64,000 nt of DNA from Phycisphaeraceae bacterium (GCA_019636695.1 JAHBXD010000005.1:1-64000), one strand, 5' to 3'. Counted from the stretch's first letter, positions 16,532 to 26,938 are shown. Notes: generated from the letters alone by a model not told the origin. A program made the numbers and translations.

Positions 16532-18451
16532 ATGCTGCTCACCGAAGACCGCCCACGCTCGCTCCGATGGTTCCATGCCGGACCACTCCTCTACGGAGAC
16601 TGGGGTACCAGCCGACTGTACGTCCTCGGTCTCGCCTTCTTCTTCACTGCCCATGCCTCGGTCGTCTTTCTGGCCGCCATCGCCGTGCTCATGGTCGCCG
16701 TCGCCTGGGCATACACCCTCATCTGCCGCTGCTTCCCCGACGGCGGGGGCGTCTATACCGCCGCCCGGCAACTGAACCATACCTGGGCCGTCGTAGGCGC
16801 AACCCTGCTCATCGGCGGCTACATCATGACCGTCGCCATCAGCGTCGTCGAAGCGTACCACTACTTCGGGATCGGCTCGGAATGGATTTTCCCGCTCTCG
16901 GTCGCCACCATCGCCCTGATCGGCGTGCTCAACTGGCTCGGCGCTCGCAGCGCCGGCCGCTTCGCTTTGGTCATCGCCTTCGTGGCCCTCGCCGTCTCCT
17001 TGCTGATCGCCCTGCTCGCGATCCCCTTCTTTTTTAAGGGGGTCCGATCCATCGAGTTCGTCGGCCTCGGCACTCCCCAAGAAGCCTGGGTCCACTTCAC
17101 CCGCGTCTGCCTAGCCCTCGCCGGCATCGAAGCCGTCGCCAACATGACCGGCCTGATGCGCAAACCCGTCGCGCGCACCGCTCGCCGGACCATCTGGCCC
17201 GTCCTGCTTGAAGTCGTGGCCCTCAACCTTTTCTTCGGCATTGCGATCACGGGCCTCCCGACGATGATCGACATCCACCAGGCGCCCGTGGTCACCTACG
17301 CCGATTCCCCGCTCCCGCCCGAAGTGCTTGCCGTGCGCGATACCGCGATGAACGTCCTTGCCCAGGAAAGCGCCGTCAACGCCCTCGGCCACCGTTACGG
17401 AGGCATCTTCGCTGCCTCCGCCGCGATCATTTTCGGGCTTCTGCTCCTCTCAGCCGCGAACACCGCCGTGATGGCCACCGTCTCGGTGCTCTACTCGATG
17501 GCGCAGGACCGCGAAATGCCGCGTCCGCTCACGCGCCTCAACTATTCCGGTGTTCCGTGGGTGGGGCTGATCACCGCCTGCGTCGCCCCGCTCGCGGTGC
17601 TCACGATCACGCGTGATGTCGCGGTGCTTGCCGAGTTATACGTCATCGGTGTTTTCGGGGCCGTGACGACCAGCGTCATGGCGCTGGCGATGAATCGCGC
17701 GCTTGAAATTGCTCGCCGCGAGCGCATCGGCCTCTGGATCCTCGGCGTGATCCTCACGCTGATCAGCCTCACGATCGTGTTTACGGCCCCCAATGCCACG
17801 CTCTTTGGTGGTGTCCTTGTTTGCTCGACACTTGCCGTCCGCCAGAGCGTCCGATGGTTCCGGCGCGGCGCCCCGCCCCCCCTCGACCAGCCGCAGGCCG
17901 GCTGGCTCTCTGAAATTCAGTCTCGCCCTGCGGTCATCAACCCCGACCAGCCCAGGATCATGCTCGCTTCACGCGGGCGCTATCAATCCGAGTTTGCCGT
18001 CGATCTGGCGCGCAGGCGCAAGGCCGCCCTTTTTGCCATCTATGTTCGAACCCTGCGTCTGATCGACTTCGCTCCGGGCACGGCCCCTCGCCTGGAAGCC
18101 GACCCCGATGCGCAACAGGCCCTGGGCACCACGGCATTGCTCGCGCGCCAGGCGGGAGTTCCCTTCGTCCCCATCTACGTCGTCTCGACCGAGATTGCTG
18201 ACGAAATTCTCGATTACACCGTGACCTACGGCTGCGACACCCTGATCGTCGGGAAGTCACGTCGATCGCTCTTTGCCCGCAGGGTCGAAGGCGATGTCGT
18301 GACCCGCGTAGCGGCAGGGCTTCCGGATGATGTCGCCCTGATCACCCGGGCGGCCGACACCCCCCACGTGCCTCGGCCCATCCCTCAAAGCTCACCCTCC
18401 GAAACGCGCCCCCAGGCACCGGCTGACGACGACCACCTCGGACACGCCTGA
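16532..18451 (+). CDS. APC-superfamily permease with C-terminal UspA-like domain
   Basis: The 639-residue product has about 12 hydrophobic segments in residues 25-455, beginning with GPLLYGDWGTSRLYVLGLAF, which resembles the unwound-helix region of amino acid/polyamine/organocation transporters. Residues 470-610 are soluble (PRIMLASRGRYQSEFAVDLA, YGCDTLIVGKSRRSLFAR) and match a universal stress protein-like fold, a known fusion that may regulate transport by nucleotide binding. The substrate is unknown. It lies divergent to the kinase gene and 48 bases before pcrA. Confidence 0.85.
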   Translation: MLLTEDRPRSLRWFHAGPLLYGDWGTSRLYVLGLAFFFTAHASVVFLAAIAVLMVAVAWAYTLICRCFPDGGGVYTAARQLNHTWAVVGATLLIGGYIMTVAISVVEAYHYFGIGSEWIFPLSVATIALIGVLNWLGARSAGRFALVIAFVALAVSLLIALLAIPFFFKGVRSIEFVGLGTPQEAWVHFTRVCLALAGIEAVANMTGLMRKPVARTARRTIWPVLLEVVALNLFFGIAITGLPTMIDIHQAPVVTYADSPLPPEVLAVRDTAMNVLAQESAVNALGHRYGGIFAASAAIIFGLLLLSAANTAVMATVSVLYSMAQDREMPRPLTRLNYSGVPWVGLITACVAPLAVLTITRDVAVLAELYVIGVFGAVTTSVMALAMNRALEIARRERIGLWILGVILTLISLTIVFTAPNATLFGGVLVCSTLAVRQSVRWFRRGAPPPLDQPQAGWLSEIQSRPAVINPDQPRIMLASRGRYQSEFAVDLARRRKAALFAIYVRTLRLIDFAPGTAPRLEADPDAQQALGTTALLARQAGVPFVPIYVVSTEIADEILDYTVTYGCDTLIVGKSRRSLFARRVEGDVVTRVAAGLPDDVALITRAADTPHVPRPIPQSSPSETRPQAPADDDHLGHA

Positions 18452-18499
18452 TAAGCGAAGATCTTCGGGATACGCTGGGGCTGAAGCTGGAGGGAACGG

Positions 18500-20797
18500 A
18501 TGCCCTTGGAACCCGATGCCTTGCTCGATGGTCTTACCCCGCCCCAACGCGAGGCCGTGCTCCATGTCGATGGCCCGCTGCTGATCCTCGCGGCGGCAGG
18601 ATCGGGCAAGACCCGGGTCATTACCCGGCGGGTGGCGCGCCTGCTCTCGCTCGGCATTCCGCCGTGGTCGATTCTGGCGCTGACCTTCACGAACAAAGCG
18701 GCGGGAGAGATGCGTGAGCGCATCGCGCACCTCCTCGAGCACGACCCCCGGCTGACGCGCGGGCTGACCGTGACGACCTTTCACTCGCTGTGTGCGCGGC
18801 TGCTGCGCCGATATGCGCCAGAGGCCGGGCTGCAACCCGATTACACCATTTATGACACCGCCGACCAGGTTTCGCTGCTCAAGAAAGTCCTGGCCGATCT
18901 CGATCTGAGTTCGAGCAACTGGCCCGCGCGGAGCGTGCTTTCGACGATCAGCAACGCCAAGAACGACCTGCTCGATGCACAAGGATTTGCCGCTCGATCG
19001 GGCGATTTTTATTCCAAGCAGATCGCCCGGATCTATGAGTCGTACGAGCGGGCGCTTCGGTCGGCCAATGCCGTCGATTTTGATGACCTCTTGATGTGCA
19101 CGGCGCGAATGCTCCGCACCGAAGAGCGTGTACGCACCGAGGTGCGTCATCGCTGGCGATACCTGCTGATTGATGAATATCAGGACACCAACCGCGCCCA
19201 GTTCGAGATCGCCCGGCTGATCGCCGGCGACTGCACGAACGACCCCGATGCCGAGAAGCCCAACATCTGCGTCGTGGGTGACCCAGACCAGTCGATCTAC
19301 GGCTGGCGCGGGGCCGATATCTCCAACATCCTCCAGTTTGAAGAGCTTTTTGCCGGATGCCGCGTCATCGCGCTCGGAGAGAACTTTCGATCGACCGGGC
19401 CGATTCTCGCGTGTGCCGACGCGCTCATCCGGCACAACAAGATGCGTAAGCACAAGCCGCTTTTCACCAGCACGCCGGGGGGCGAGCCGGTCGAGGCGAT
19501 TCTCACGCACGATGAACAGCACGAGGCCCGGCTGGTCGCCGACTGGCTGCGGCGTCATCGTGAAGACGATCGGGCCTGGCGCGACATGGCCGTGTTCTAT
19601 CGCACCAACTCGCTGAGCCGGGTGATGGAAGATGCGCTTCGATCTGCGGGCATTCCGTATGTGATCGCCCGGGGAACGGCGTTTTACGACCGTGAAGAAG
19701 TGCGGAACGCCTTGGCCTATCTGCGGGTGGTGGCCAACCCGGCCGATGAGGTTTCGCTGCTGCGCATCATCAACATGCCCGCCCGGGGCATCGGTAAATC
19801 CACGCTCGATGCGGTTTCACAGTGGGCGGCAGCGTCGGGATGTACGCTGTTCGAGGCGCTGCGCCGCGCCCGCGAGATCGGCGGGCTATCCCCACGCGCC
19901 CAGCAGGCCCTGGCGGGGTTTGTCTCCCTGATCGACGGGCTTTCCGGGTCGGGCACGTTCATGGGCGAAGCAGTCAGCAGCATGCTTTCAGAACTTGTCG
20001 AGCGGGTCATCCGCGAGAGCGGCCTTGAGCGGCACTATCGCGCGCAGGCCGATGCCGGAAAATCGGAATCGGACGCCGAACGCCTGGACAACCTCGCCGA
20101 ACTTGTCTCCTCGGCCGCGCAGTTTGAACGCGAGTATGACCCGGGGAGCGACCCGGCGGCGTTTCCCGGTCCGGATGTCCTGGGCGAAGCCGGGTCGGCC
20201 GACCCGCCGGCGTTGCTGGCGATGCTGCGCGGCTATCTCGAATCGGTGGCGCTCGTGGCCGACGCCGATGCGGTGGACCCCGCGCAGGGCGCGGTGACCC
20301 TGATGACCCTTCATGCCGCCAAGGGGCTTGAGTTTTCGTGTGTGGCGATGATCGGTCTTGAAGAAGGGCTGCTGCCGCATTCGCGCGCGCTGGAAAACCC
20401 GGACGACATGGAGGAAGAGCGCCGGCTGTGCTTCGTGGGCATCACGCGAGCGCGAACGCGCCTGGTGCTGACCTCGGCCCGCATGCGCACGCAACGCGGG
20501 TTTGCCGAGCGCACCATTCCGAGCCGGTTTCTGAACGAACTGCCGCGAGAACATTGTGTATTCAGCGATCAGACAACGCCCGCCTTTGAAGAGGCGCCCG
20601 AGGTTTCAGCCCGCGCGACACACACGACTCGCGCGACACCGTTTCCGCCCGGGTCGATCGTGCGGCACCCGCAGTTCGGCCTCGGGCGTGTGCTGGCGGT
20701 CAGCCCGGGAGCAAGCGCCCGGGCGCGGATCGAATTTCACGAGGCCGGGGTGAAGACCCTGGTGCTCGAATATGCCCGCCTGACACGGGTGAAGTGA
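18500..20797 (+). CDS. pcrA: UvrD/PcrA-type DNA helicase
   Basis: This is a superfamily 1A 3'-5' helicase acting in repair and in clearing recombination intermediates. The 765-residue product shows the Q motif (LTPPQREAVLH), Walker A AAAGSGKT near residue 35, ALTFTNKAA (Ia), DEYQDTN (II), VGDPDQSIYGWRGA (III), LGENFRS (IV), VTLMTLHAAKGLEF (V) and FVGITRAR (VI). The C-terminus has a Tudor-like segment (GSIVRHPQFGLGRVL) typical of PcrA, which binds RNA polymerase. GGAGG lies ahead of ATG 18500. Confidence 0.95.
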   Translation: MPLEPDALLDGLTPPQREAVLHVDGPLLILAAAGSGKTRVITRRVARLLSLGIPPWSILALTFTNKAAGEMRERIAHLLEHDPRLTRGLTVTTFHSLCARLLRRYAPEAGLQPDYTIYDTADQVSLLKKVLADLDLSSSNWPARSVLSTISNAKNDLLDAQGFAARSGDFYSKQIARIYESYERALRSANAVDFDDLLMCTARMLRTEERVRTEVRHRWRYLLIDEYQDTNRAQFEIARLIAGDCTNDPDAEKPNICVVGDPDQSIYGWRGADISNILQFEELFAGCRVIALGENFRSTGPILACADALIRHNKMRKHKPLFTSTPGGEPVEAILTHDEQHEARLVADWLRRHREDDRAWRDMAVFYRTNSLSRVMEDALRSAGIPYVIARGTAFYDREEVRNALAYLRVVANPADEVSLLRIINMPARGIGKSTLDAVSQWAAASGCTLFEALRRAREIGGLSPRAQQALAGFVSLIDGLSGSGTFMGEAVSSMLSELVERVIRESGLERHYRAQADAGKSESDAERLDNLAELVSSAAQFEREYDPGSDPAAFPGPDVLGEAGSADPPALLAMLRGYLESVALVADADAVDPAQGAVTLMTLHAAKGLEFSCVAMIGLEEGLLPHSRALENPDDMEEERRLCFVGITRARTRLVLTSARMRTQRGFAERTIPSRFLNELPREHCVFSDQTTPAFEEAPEVSARATHTTRATPFPPGSIVRHPQFGLGRVLAVSPGASARARIEFHEAGVKTLVLEYARLTRVK

Positions 20798-20869
20798 GTA
20801 ATCTCCGGATCGCCGTTTCGCATCCGCCTCCGCGCACGCGGGCATCGGCAAACACCGGATGAGGCTCGA

Positions 20870-21373
20870 CTACGCCGCGTGTGCGATGACGGGTGCGACG
20901 GCGTGCGGAGGCTCGACGAACTCAAAATCATGCTCGGATGATTGCACTTCGAACAAGGCATGGAGGGCATCGTCTCGCAGACCCGGGGGGATCGCGGCGG
21001 CGGGATCGGTATGGATCACGGATGTCTTGGTGGCAGGTGTTGGCGGTTTGGCCCGCGGGGATGAGGTCGCGAGGCGGATGAGTTGCGATGCAGCACGCCG
21101 TCGCGTCTCGACGACGGAGTTGGGAGCGCCCGTCGGGATGGGTTGTTCGGCGATGTCGGCCAGGGCGGTGACGGCGGTTTCGACATCAATGGCCAGGCGA
21201 GCGCGAACCGCTTGGGCGGCCTCATACTTTCGAATGACGGCCTGGGTTTCGGGGCTGTCGAACCAATCGAGGAGTTGGACGATGGTGAGGCCGTGTTTCT
21301 GGGCGAGATCAAAGAGGTTATAGGACTTTTTTGTGAGGAAATCGGCGAGGAGGGTGTGTGTATCGGTATTCAT
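20870..21373 (-). CDS. Hypothetical protein, possible helix-turn-helix, likely leaderless
   Basis: The 167-residue product is soluble and largely helical. Residues 18-45 (YNLFDLAQKHGLTIVQLLDWFDSP) could form a helix-turn-helix, and 80-105 (VVETRRRAASQLIRLAT) is a basic helix. I do not recognise a family; DNA binding is inferred weakly. A well-formed promoter places the transcription start within a few bases of the ATG. It lies divergent from copA and convergent with pcrA. Confidence 0.65.
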   Translation of the reverse strand: MNTDTHTLLADFLTKKSYNLFDLAQKHGLTIVQLLDWFDSPETQAVIRKYEAAQAVRARLAIDVETAVTALADIAEQPIPTGAPNSVVETRRRAASQLIRLATSSPRAKPPTPATKTSVIHTDPAAAIPPGLRDDALHALFEVQSSEHDFEFVEPPHAVAPVIAHAA

Positions 21374-21381
21374 AAGGGTAA

Positions 21382-21410
21382 AGTATGGGATGAATACGGG
21401 TCGAAGTCAA
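21382..21410 (-). promoter_or_regulatory. Sigma-70-type promoter giving a leaderless transcript
   Basis: Reading the minus strand, TTGACT (21410-21405) and CATACT (21387-21382) are separated by exactly 17 bases. The predicted start of transcription, about seven bases after the -10, falls at or next to the ATG at 21373, leaving no room for a ribosome binding site. Confidence 0.65.
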
Positions 21411-21553
21411 GGAGTATTTTTGGATTTTGTTGAGTAATTTCAGCGGAGGCTTGGCTCAGCCGAGGGCCGTCGAGCATGCGATGATGCCATGCCGCAGTGG
21501 GTGTTGCTTGGCGTGCTACGACGACCGAGAGCACGTGACGGGAGGTTGCCACG

Positions 21554-23971
21554 GTGGATCGAGAGCACCAAGAAGCGCGTGGCGTCGATGAGGATGCCCC
21601 TCGGTCGGTGCGCGAGGAAGTGCCTGGTGCGGCGGAGAGGTGTGATCTTCCGATCGAGGGCATGTCGTGCGCTGGGTGTGCCGCGAGGATCGAGCGGCGA
21701 CTTGCCGGTGCGCCTGGGGTGCTTTCGGCGCATGTCAACTTTGCGACGAAGGTCGCGACGGTGCGGTATGCCCCGGCCTCGACGACGCCTGAAGCGATCG
21801 CCGGTGTGGTCGATGCCCTGGGCTATCGTGCCCTGCCCTCACCCACGTCGAGCATGGACGGGCGGCTCGGGGGTGCGGCTTCGGCCCATGGGTCAAATAC
21901 GCACGGGCGGAGCAGTGCAGATGGCGCCGGGTCGCCGCACGCGGGACATTCCACCCCGGATGCGGATGCCTCGAGGGCGCTCAAGACCAAGGTGATCGTC
22001 GGCGCGGTGCTGTCGCTGCCCGTGCTTGTGATCGCGATGTCGCACGGTCTGATCGAAGCTTTCAACGTGCCTTGGATCAACTGGGTGCAACTGGCGTTCG
22101 CAACGCCGGTGGTGGTGTGGTGCGGCGGTCGTTTTTATCGTTCGGCCTGGAAGGGACTTCGGCATCGCAGTGTGAACATGGACACGCTTGTGGCCATGGG
22201 GACGGGTGCGGCCTATGTGTATTCGCTTGCGGCGACGATCTGGCCGGCCTTCTTTGCCCAGGCGCACGACCAGCACGCGGGGCACGAGGTCGCGCACACG
22301 GGCGGAGCACCGGTGTATTTCGAAGCCGCTGCGGTAATCATCGTGCTGGTGCTGCTCGGGAAACAGTTTGAGGCCCGCGCGATGAGCCGGACGACTGAAG
22401 CGATCCGTCGATTGGCGGACCTTTCCCCGCGGACAGCACGTGTTGAGCGTGGGGGCACGGAGCAGGATCTGCCGATCGAGGCGGTGACGAAGGGCGATCG
22501 GGTGCTGGTGCGGCCTGGAGAGCGGATTCCGGTTGACGGCACGATCGAAAGCGGGCGATCGTCGGTCGATGAATCGATGCTGACGGGCGAGAGCATGCCG
22601 GTGGAGAAGAACCCCGGCGACGGGGTTTTCGGCGCGACGGTCAACACCACGGGTTCACTGCGGATTGTCGTGACGAGAGTCGGCGCTGAGACCGCGCTTG
22701 AGCAGATTGTGCGCCTGGTTCGCGAGGCCCAGGGGAGTAAGGCCCCGATCGCGCGGCTTGTTGACCGGATCAGCAGTGTTTTTGTCCCGATCGTGATCGC
22801 GATCGCAACGGCGACGTTTGGTGTGTGGTGGTTTGTCTCGCCCGAAGAGACGCGCCTGAGCATGGCCCTTGTTACGGCGGTTTCAGTGCTGATTATCGCG
22901 TGCCCATGTGCGCTCGGCCTTGCGACACCGACGGCGATCATGGTGGGCACGGGGCGCAGCGCCGAGGAAGGCATTCTCATCAAGGGTGGTGAAGCGCTGG
23001 AGACCGCACACCGGCTCAGCGCGATCGTGCTTGATAAGACCGGGACGATCACCCGAGGAACGCCATCGGTGACGGAGATCATCCCTTCGACGCGAGGAGG
23101 GTTTGACGAGGCAGAACTTCTGCGGATTACGGCATCGGCCGAGCGACACAGCGAACACCCGATCGCGACGGCGATTGTTCGCGAGGCAGCGTCGCGGGGC
23201 GTGCCGTTGTCGGAGCCGAGCGCGTTTCGTGCGATAGCGGGGCGAGGAATTGAGGCGACCGTGGAGGGGAGGCGGGTGGTCGCAGGCACGGCCGCGCTGC
23301 TTACTGAGTGCGGAATATCGAGCACGATGGACGAGGAGGCCGCGCGGCTTGCGCTCGGCGGGCGCACCTTGATGTTCGTCGCGGTGGATGGGGATGAGGC
23401 GGGGCTGATCGCCGTGGCCGACACCGTGCGGCCTGAATCGCGCGAAGCGATTGCGACCATGCACGAGATGGGGCTGCACGTGGTGATGGTGACAGGCGAC
23501 CTTCAGCGCACGGCCGAGGCGATTGCCGCCGAGGTGGGTGTCGAGCGGGTGATCGCCGAATCGCTTCCGCAGGAGAAGGCCGCGCACGTGAAGGCCCTGC
23601 GCGCCGAGGGGTACGTTGTCGGGATGGTGGGCGACGGCATCAACGATGCGCCCGCGCTTGCCGCGGCGGATGTCGGGCTTGCGGTGGGCACGGGGACGGA
23701 CATCGCCATGGAATCGGCCGACATCACGTTGATGCGGGGCGACCTTCGGGCGGTGCCTCGGGCGATCGCACTCTCGCACGCGACGATGCGGACGATTCGC
23801 CAGAATCTTGGCTGGGCGTTTGCGTACAACGTCGCGAGCATTCCGGTCGCGGCCGGAGTGCTGTATCCGCTGACGGGGTGGCTGCTTTCGCCGATGATCG
23901 CCAGCGCGGCGATGGCATTCAGCAGCGTCAGCGTGGTGCTGAACAGCCTGCGCCTGGGGCGACGGAGATGA
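21554..23971 (+). CDS. copA: Copper-exporting P1B-type ATPase
   Basis: The 805-residue membrane pump exports Cu(I) from the cytosol using ATP. One N-terminal heavy-metal domain has GMSCAGC (36-42). A linker rich in Ser, Gly and His follows. The transmembrane metal site CPC is at 450-452 ([14 protein letters not shown]), the phosphorylated aspartate is D494 (DKTGT), and TGES, HP (SEHPIATA) and [12 protein letters not shown] motifs are present. A luminal loop near residue 240 is His-rich ([11 protein letters not shown]). GTG 21554 is preceded by GGAGG at nine bases. No copper regulator or chaperone is adjacent, but a CusF-like lipoprotein lies 11 kb away. Confidence 0.95.
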   Translation: MDREHQEARGVDEDAPRSVREEVPGAAERCDLPIEGMSCAGCAARIERRLAGAPGVLSAHVNFATKVATVRYAPASTTPEAIAGVVDALGYRALPSPTSSMDGRLGGAASAHGSNTHGRSSADGAGSPHAGHSTPDADASRALKTKVIVGAVLSLPVLVIAMSHGLIEAFNVPWINWVQLAFATPVVVWCGGRFYRSAWKGLRHRSVNMDTLVAMGTGAAYVYSLAATIWPAFFAQAHDQHAGHEVAHTGGAPVYFEAAAVIIVLVLLGKQFEARAMSRTTEAIRRLADLSPRTARVERGGTEQDLPIEAVTKGDRVLVRPGERIPVDGTIESGRSSVDESMLTGESMPVEKNPGDGVFGATVNTTGSLRIVVTRVGAETALEQIVRLVREAQGSKAPIARLVDRISSVFVPIVIAIATATFGVWWFVSPEETRLSMALVTAVSVLIIACPCALGLATPTAIMVGTGRSAEEGILIKGGEALETAHRLSAIVLDKTGTITRGTPSVTEIIPSTRGGFDEAELLRITASAERHSEHPIATAIVREAASRGVPLSEPSAFRAIAGRGIEATVEGRRVVAGTAALLTECGISSTMDEEAARLALGGRTLMFVAVDGDEAGLIAVADTVRPESREAIATMHEMGLHVVMVTGDLQRTAEAIAAEVGVERVIAESLPQEKAAHVKALRAEGYVVGMVGDGINDAPALAAADVGLAVGTGTDIAMESADITLMRGDLRAVPRAIALSHATMRTIRQNLGWAFAYNVASIPVAAGVLYPLTGWLLSPMIASAAMAFSSVSVVLNSLRLGRRR

Positions 23972-24102
23972 ACCTGGCGCCGGTGCGTTCGCCTCTCGGG
24001 TTGGACATGGGAGCGGTGGGTCGGTTCGCGGTGTGCGGCCAAGCGATCGGCTGCCTCACACCGCCGGTCAACGCTTGACGCCGGGGCAGTACACTGGGCC
24101 GC

Positions 24103-25815
24103 ATGAGAACCCTGAGCGTGATCGCGTGTCTGGCCGCCCTTGTCACTCACGCGCGCGGCATGGCCCAGCCCCGCCCGGACGCGGCGGAGAGCATCTGGAT
24201 GAATGCCCGGATCTACACGATGGATCAAGCATTTCCGCGTGCCGAGATGATCGCCGTGGCCGATGGGCGGGTGCTTACCGTGGGCCGGAATGCCGACATC
24301 GCGCGATGGTCAGGCCCTGAAACAACCATTTATGACATGAAGGGAGCAACCCTGCTCCCGGGGATCATTGACGCGCATGGGCACGTCGCGGGGCTGGGCG
24401 CGTTTGCGATGGGTGTGCTTGATCTCAGCGCGGCGACATCGTTTGAAGACCTCGTGACCGGCGTTGCCGCACGGGCGCGGGTTGAGCGCGAAGGGGCGTG
24501 GATTCGCGGCGGTCGCTGGGATCAGGCCTCGTGGAAGTTTCCTGACGGCCGAGCGGCGGAACTTCCGCACCACCACATGCTGAGCGAAGCGGTGCCTCGC
24601 CACCCGGTGTGGCTGCGCCGGGTCGATGGTCATGCCGCGCTTGCCAACGCGGAAGCGATGCGCAGAGCGGGCATCACGCGAAACACACCGAACCCCCCGG
24701 GAGGCGAGATCCTACGCGATGCGACCGGGGAGCCGACGGGTGTTTTCATCGACAACGCGATGCGGCTGATTGAAAGGGTGATCGACACCCCCACACCGCG
24801 ATATCGCGACCTTGTGCTCCGCGCGCAAGAGGTCTGCCTCAGCGTCGGGCTGACCGGAGTGCACGATGCGGGGATCTCTCCGGAGGAAGCCGAGATTTAT
24901 CAACAGATGGCGAAAGACGGCGAGTTGAAGATGCGGGTGTACGGCTTACTCGGTGCGCGCGATGCGGCGTGGACGGCCGATCACATCGCGAGCCATGCGC
25001 CGATCGTCGGCGAGTTTTTCACATTCCGCGCGGTGAAGATGTACATGGACGGCGCGATGGGCAGCCGCGGCGCGTGGCTGCTCGAGGCGTATACCGATCG
25101 CCCGAAGGACGAATCGGGCGAGGCGTATACGGGTTTGAATGTTCGTCCGCCAGCCGATGTGCGCCTGGTCGGAGAGGCGGCGATTCGGCACGGATGGCAG
25201 ATCTGCACCCACGCGATCGGCGATCGGGCCAACCGCGAGGTGCTGGATCAATATGCGCAGGTGCTGCGGCAGCGCGGGACTGTTGAGCACCCCCACCGCT
25301 TTCGGGTTGAACACGCCCAACTGCTGCACCCAGACGATATCGGGCGATTCGCCGCGATGGGTGTCATCGCCTCGATGCAGCCTCGACATTGCGCCACCGA
25401 TCAGCGGTGGGTTGAGGCTCGTGTCGGGCCTGCGCGGGCCAAGGGGGCCTATGCGTGGGCAAGCCTGCTCGACGCGGGGGCGGTGCTGGCCTTCGGGAGC
25501 GACTTTCCGGTTGAACCACCCAGCCCGTGGCTTGGATTTCACGCGGCCGTGACGCGCGAAGAGCCTGCCGGCGGCCCCGCGGGCGGATGGCAGCCTCAGG
25601 AACGGTTGACGCGCGAGCAGACGCTGCATGCATTTACGCTGGGCGCTGCCTATGCGGGGTTTGAAGAAGACGTCAAGGGGTCGCTGGTACCGGGGAAGTA
25701 TGCGGACTTCATCGTGATTGACCGCGATGTCATGACCTGCCCGGAAGAAGACATCCCGGGGACACGAGTGCTGTGGACCGTAGTCGGCGGGAAAGTGGTT
25801 TTTTCGGCCCAGTAA
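24103..25815 (+). CDS. Exported YtcJ-like amidohydrolase
   Basis: The 570-residue product begins with a signal peptide (about residues 1-22, ending GMAQ) and belongs to the amidohydrolase 3 family of metal-dependent hydrolases. Seen: LLPGIIDAHGHVAGLG (metal-binding HxH), VHDAGISPEE, the lysine-bearing VKMYMDGAMGSRGAW, ICTHAIGDRAN, FRVEHAQLL and LAFGSDFPVEPPSPW (catalytic Asp), then EQTLHAFTLGAAYAGFE. The substrate, an amide or cyclic ester or amide, is unknown. It starts 131 bases after copA on the same strand. Confidence 0.88.
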   Translation: MRTLSVIACLAALVTHARGMAQPRPDAAESIWMNARIYTMDQAFPRAEMIAVADGRVLTVGRNADIARWSGPETTIYDMKGATLLPGIIDAHGHVAGLGAFAMGVLDLSAATSFEDLVTGVAARARVEREGAWIRGGRWDQASWKFPDGRAAELPHHHMLSEAVPRHPVWLRRVDGHAALANAEAMRRAGITRNTPNPPGGEILRDATGEPTGVFIDNAMRLIERVIDTPTPRYRDLVLRAQEVCLSVGLTGVHDAGISPEEAEIYQQMAKDGELKMRVYGLLGARDAAWTADHIASHAPIVGEFFTFRAVKMYMDGAMGSRGAWLLEAYTDRPKDESGEAYTGLNVRPPADVRLVGEAAIRHGWQICTHAIGDRANREVLDQYAQVLRQRGTVEHPHRFRVEHAQLLHPDDIGRFAAMGVIASMQPRHCATDQRWVEARVGPARAKGAYAWASLLDAGAVLAFGSDFPVEPPSPWLGFHAAVTREEPAGGPAGGWQPQERLTREQTLHAFTLGAAYAGFEEDVKGSLVPGKYADFIVIDRDVMTCPEEDIPGTRVLWTVVGGKVVFSAQ

Positions 25816-25827
25816 CCCGCAACACGT

Positions 25828-25868
25828 ACACCACGCGGAAGACCCGGTTTGCGTTCTATGCGTGGTGT
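25828..25868. terminator. Inverted repeat between convergent genes, possible bidirectional terminator
   Basis: ACACCACGC (25828-25836) and GCGTGGTGT (25860-25868) are a perfect nine-base inverted repeat with a 23-base loop. It lies 12 bases after the amidohydrolase stop and about 90 before the stop of the convergent hydrolase. No T run follows, so Rho-independent termination would be weak. Confidence 0.45.
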
Positions 25869-25957
25869 TGTTGAGTACCCGTCACACCGCGACGCCGGCG
25901 GGCTGGTGGTGCTTCCGGAACGCGGCTTCGAACGGTGCGGAACCCCGGGTCGCCACG

Positions 25958-26938
25958 TCACGATTCGGGAATGAGGTTCCACCAGCCCTTGCCGTTGTCG
26001 CGCACGCGGACGAGCGGTGTTTTCGGCTCGTGGTCGAGACAGAGCAGCCAATCCGCCGCGGCGGCTTCTTCGAGGAACCAGCGGCGACTGAGCATGGAGG
26101 TATACGGCTCGACGTCGTAGGCAAGGCTGTAGGCGGCGCCCGAGTGCCAGACCGTGGGCATGACATCGGGAGTAAAGACGACCGTGCGATTTCGGTCGTC
26201 GGTGAACATCATCGCCTGCTGACCCCAGGTATGCCCGGGAACAAGCAACACGAAGATGCCGGGAAGGACTTCCGTGCGTCGAATTGCCGCCGAACCCAGG
26301 GGCTGTGCTGACCGATCGGGGTGCCCGCCAGCGGGATAGGGTCGGGGCGAATCGACCAGACGCAGACGCTCGCGGCCGTCGGGAAGGGGCAACATCAGCG
26401 GATCGAGATGATCGCGGAAGTAGGTGCGGGTCATCACCGAGTTGTTTGCGCGGGCGTCGTGCCATTCCTGGCGCTGGACGATGATCTCGGCCCTCGGCAG
26501 CGTGAGTTTGACGGCGTCGGCATCTCCGGAACGGTGCGCAGGCGGGACGACAGCATCTGGCGTTTCTCCGGGGCGCACTCTGCGGGTGAGGCCTCCGGCG
26601 TGGTCAAAATGCAGGTGGGTGACGATCGCGGCGTCGATGCTTGCGGGGTCGTGCCCGGCGGCGATGAGGGCCGATTCCATGGTCGCGCCGTCGAGACCGA
26701 AAACCTCGGCCATTTTGGGATCAAGTTTGTCGCCCGTGCCGCATTCGAGGATGACTTTGAGCGGCCGTGTTGTGTTTGTGGATTCAAGCAGCAGACAGTT
26801 GTGGGCGAGTTCGATGCGTCCCTTGTCATCCGTGGGCACGGTCTTGCCCCAGACAACCCGGGGAATAAGGCCGAACATGCCGCCCCCATCGAGAAGGAGG
26901 CGACCGGCGCGGAGGAGTGTCCAGCGGTAGGTGGTCAT
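25958..26938 (-). CDS. Metallo-beta-lactamase-fold hydrolase
   Basis: The 326-residue product (ATG 26938) has the MBL zinc motif THLHFDHAGG near residue 115, GHTWGQQAM and a following FTPDVMPTVWH that provide further His and Asp ligands. The first strand LLLDGGGMFGLIPRVVW is typical of the quorum-quenching-lactonase-like and related subgroup. There is no signal peptide. It probably hydrolyses an ester, lactone or thioester; the substrate cannot be told. The longer frame from 27070 is rejected because its added N-terminus is not conserved-looking. Confidence 0.85.
   Translation of the reverse strand: MTTYRWTLLRAGRLLLDGGGMFGLIPRVVWGKTVPTDDKGRIELAHNCLLLESTNTTRPLKVILECGTGDKLDPKMAEVFGLDGATMESALIAAGHDPASIDAAIVTHLHFDHAGGLTRRVRPGETPDAVVPPAHRSGDADAVKLTLPRAEIIVQRQEWHDARANNSVMTRTYFRDHLDPLMLPLPDGRERLRLVDSPRPYPAGGHPDRSAQPLGSAAIRRTEVLPGIFVLLVPGHTWGQQAMMFTDDRNRTVVFTPDVMPTVWHSGAAYSLAYDVEPYTSMLSRRWFLEEAAAADWLLCLDHEPKTPLVRVRDNGKGWWNLIPES

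Noticed and set aside
22213-23460. 415-codon minus-strand frame opposite copA
   Set aside because: Arg/Ser/Thr-rich shadow of the clear CopA frame.
24074-24095. TTGACG and TACACT upstream of the amidohydrolase gene as a promoter
   Set aside because: The two hexamers are only about ten bases apart, too close for a sigma-70 promoter.
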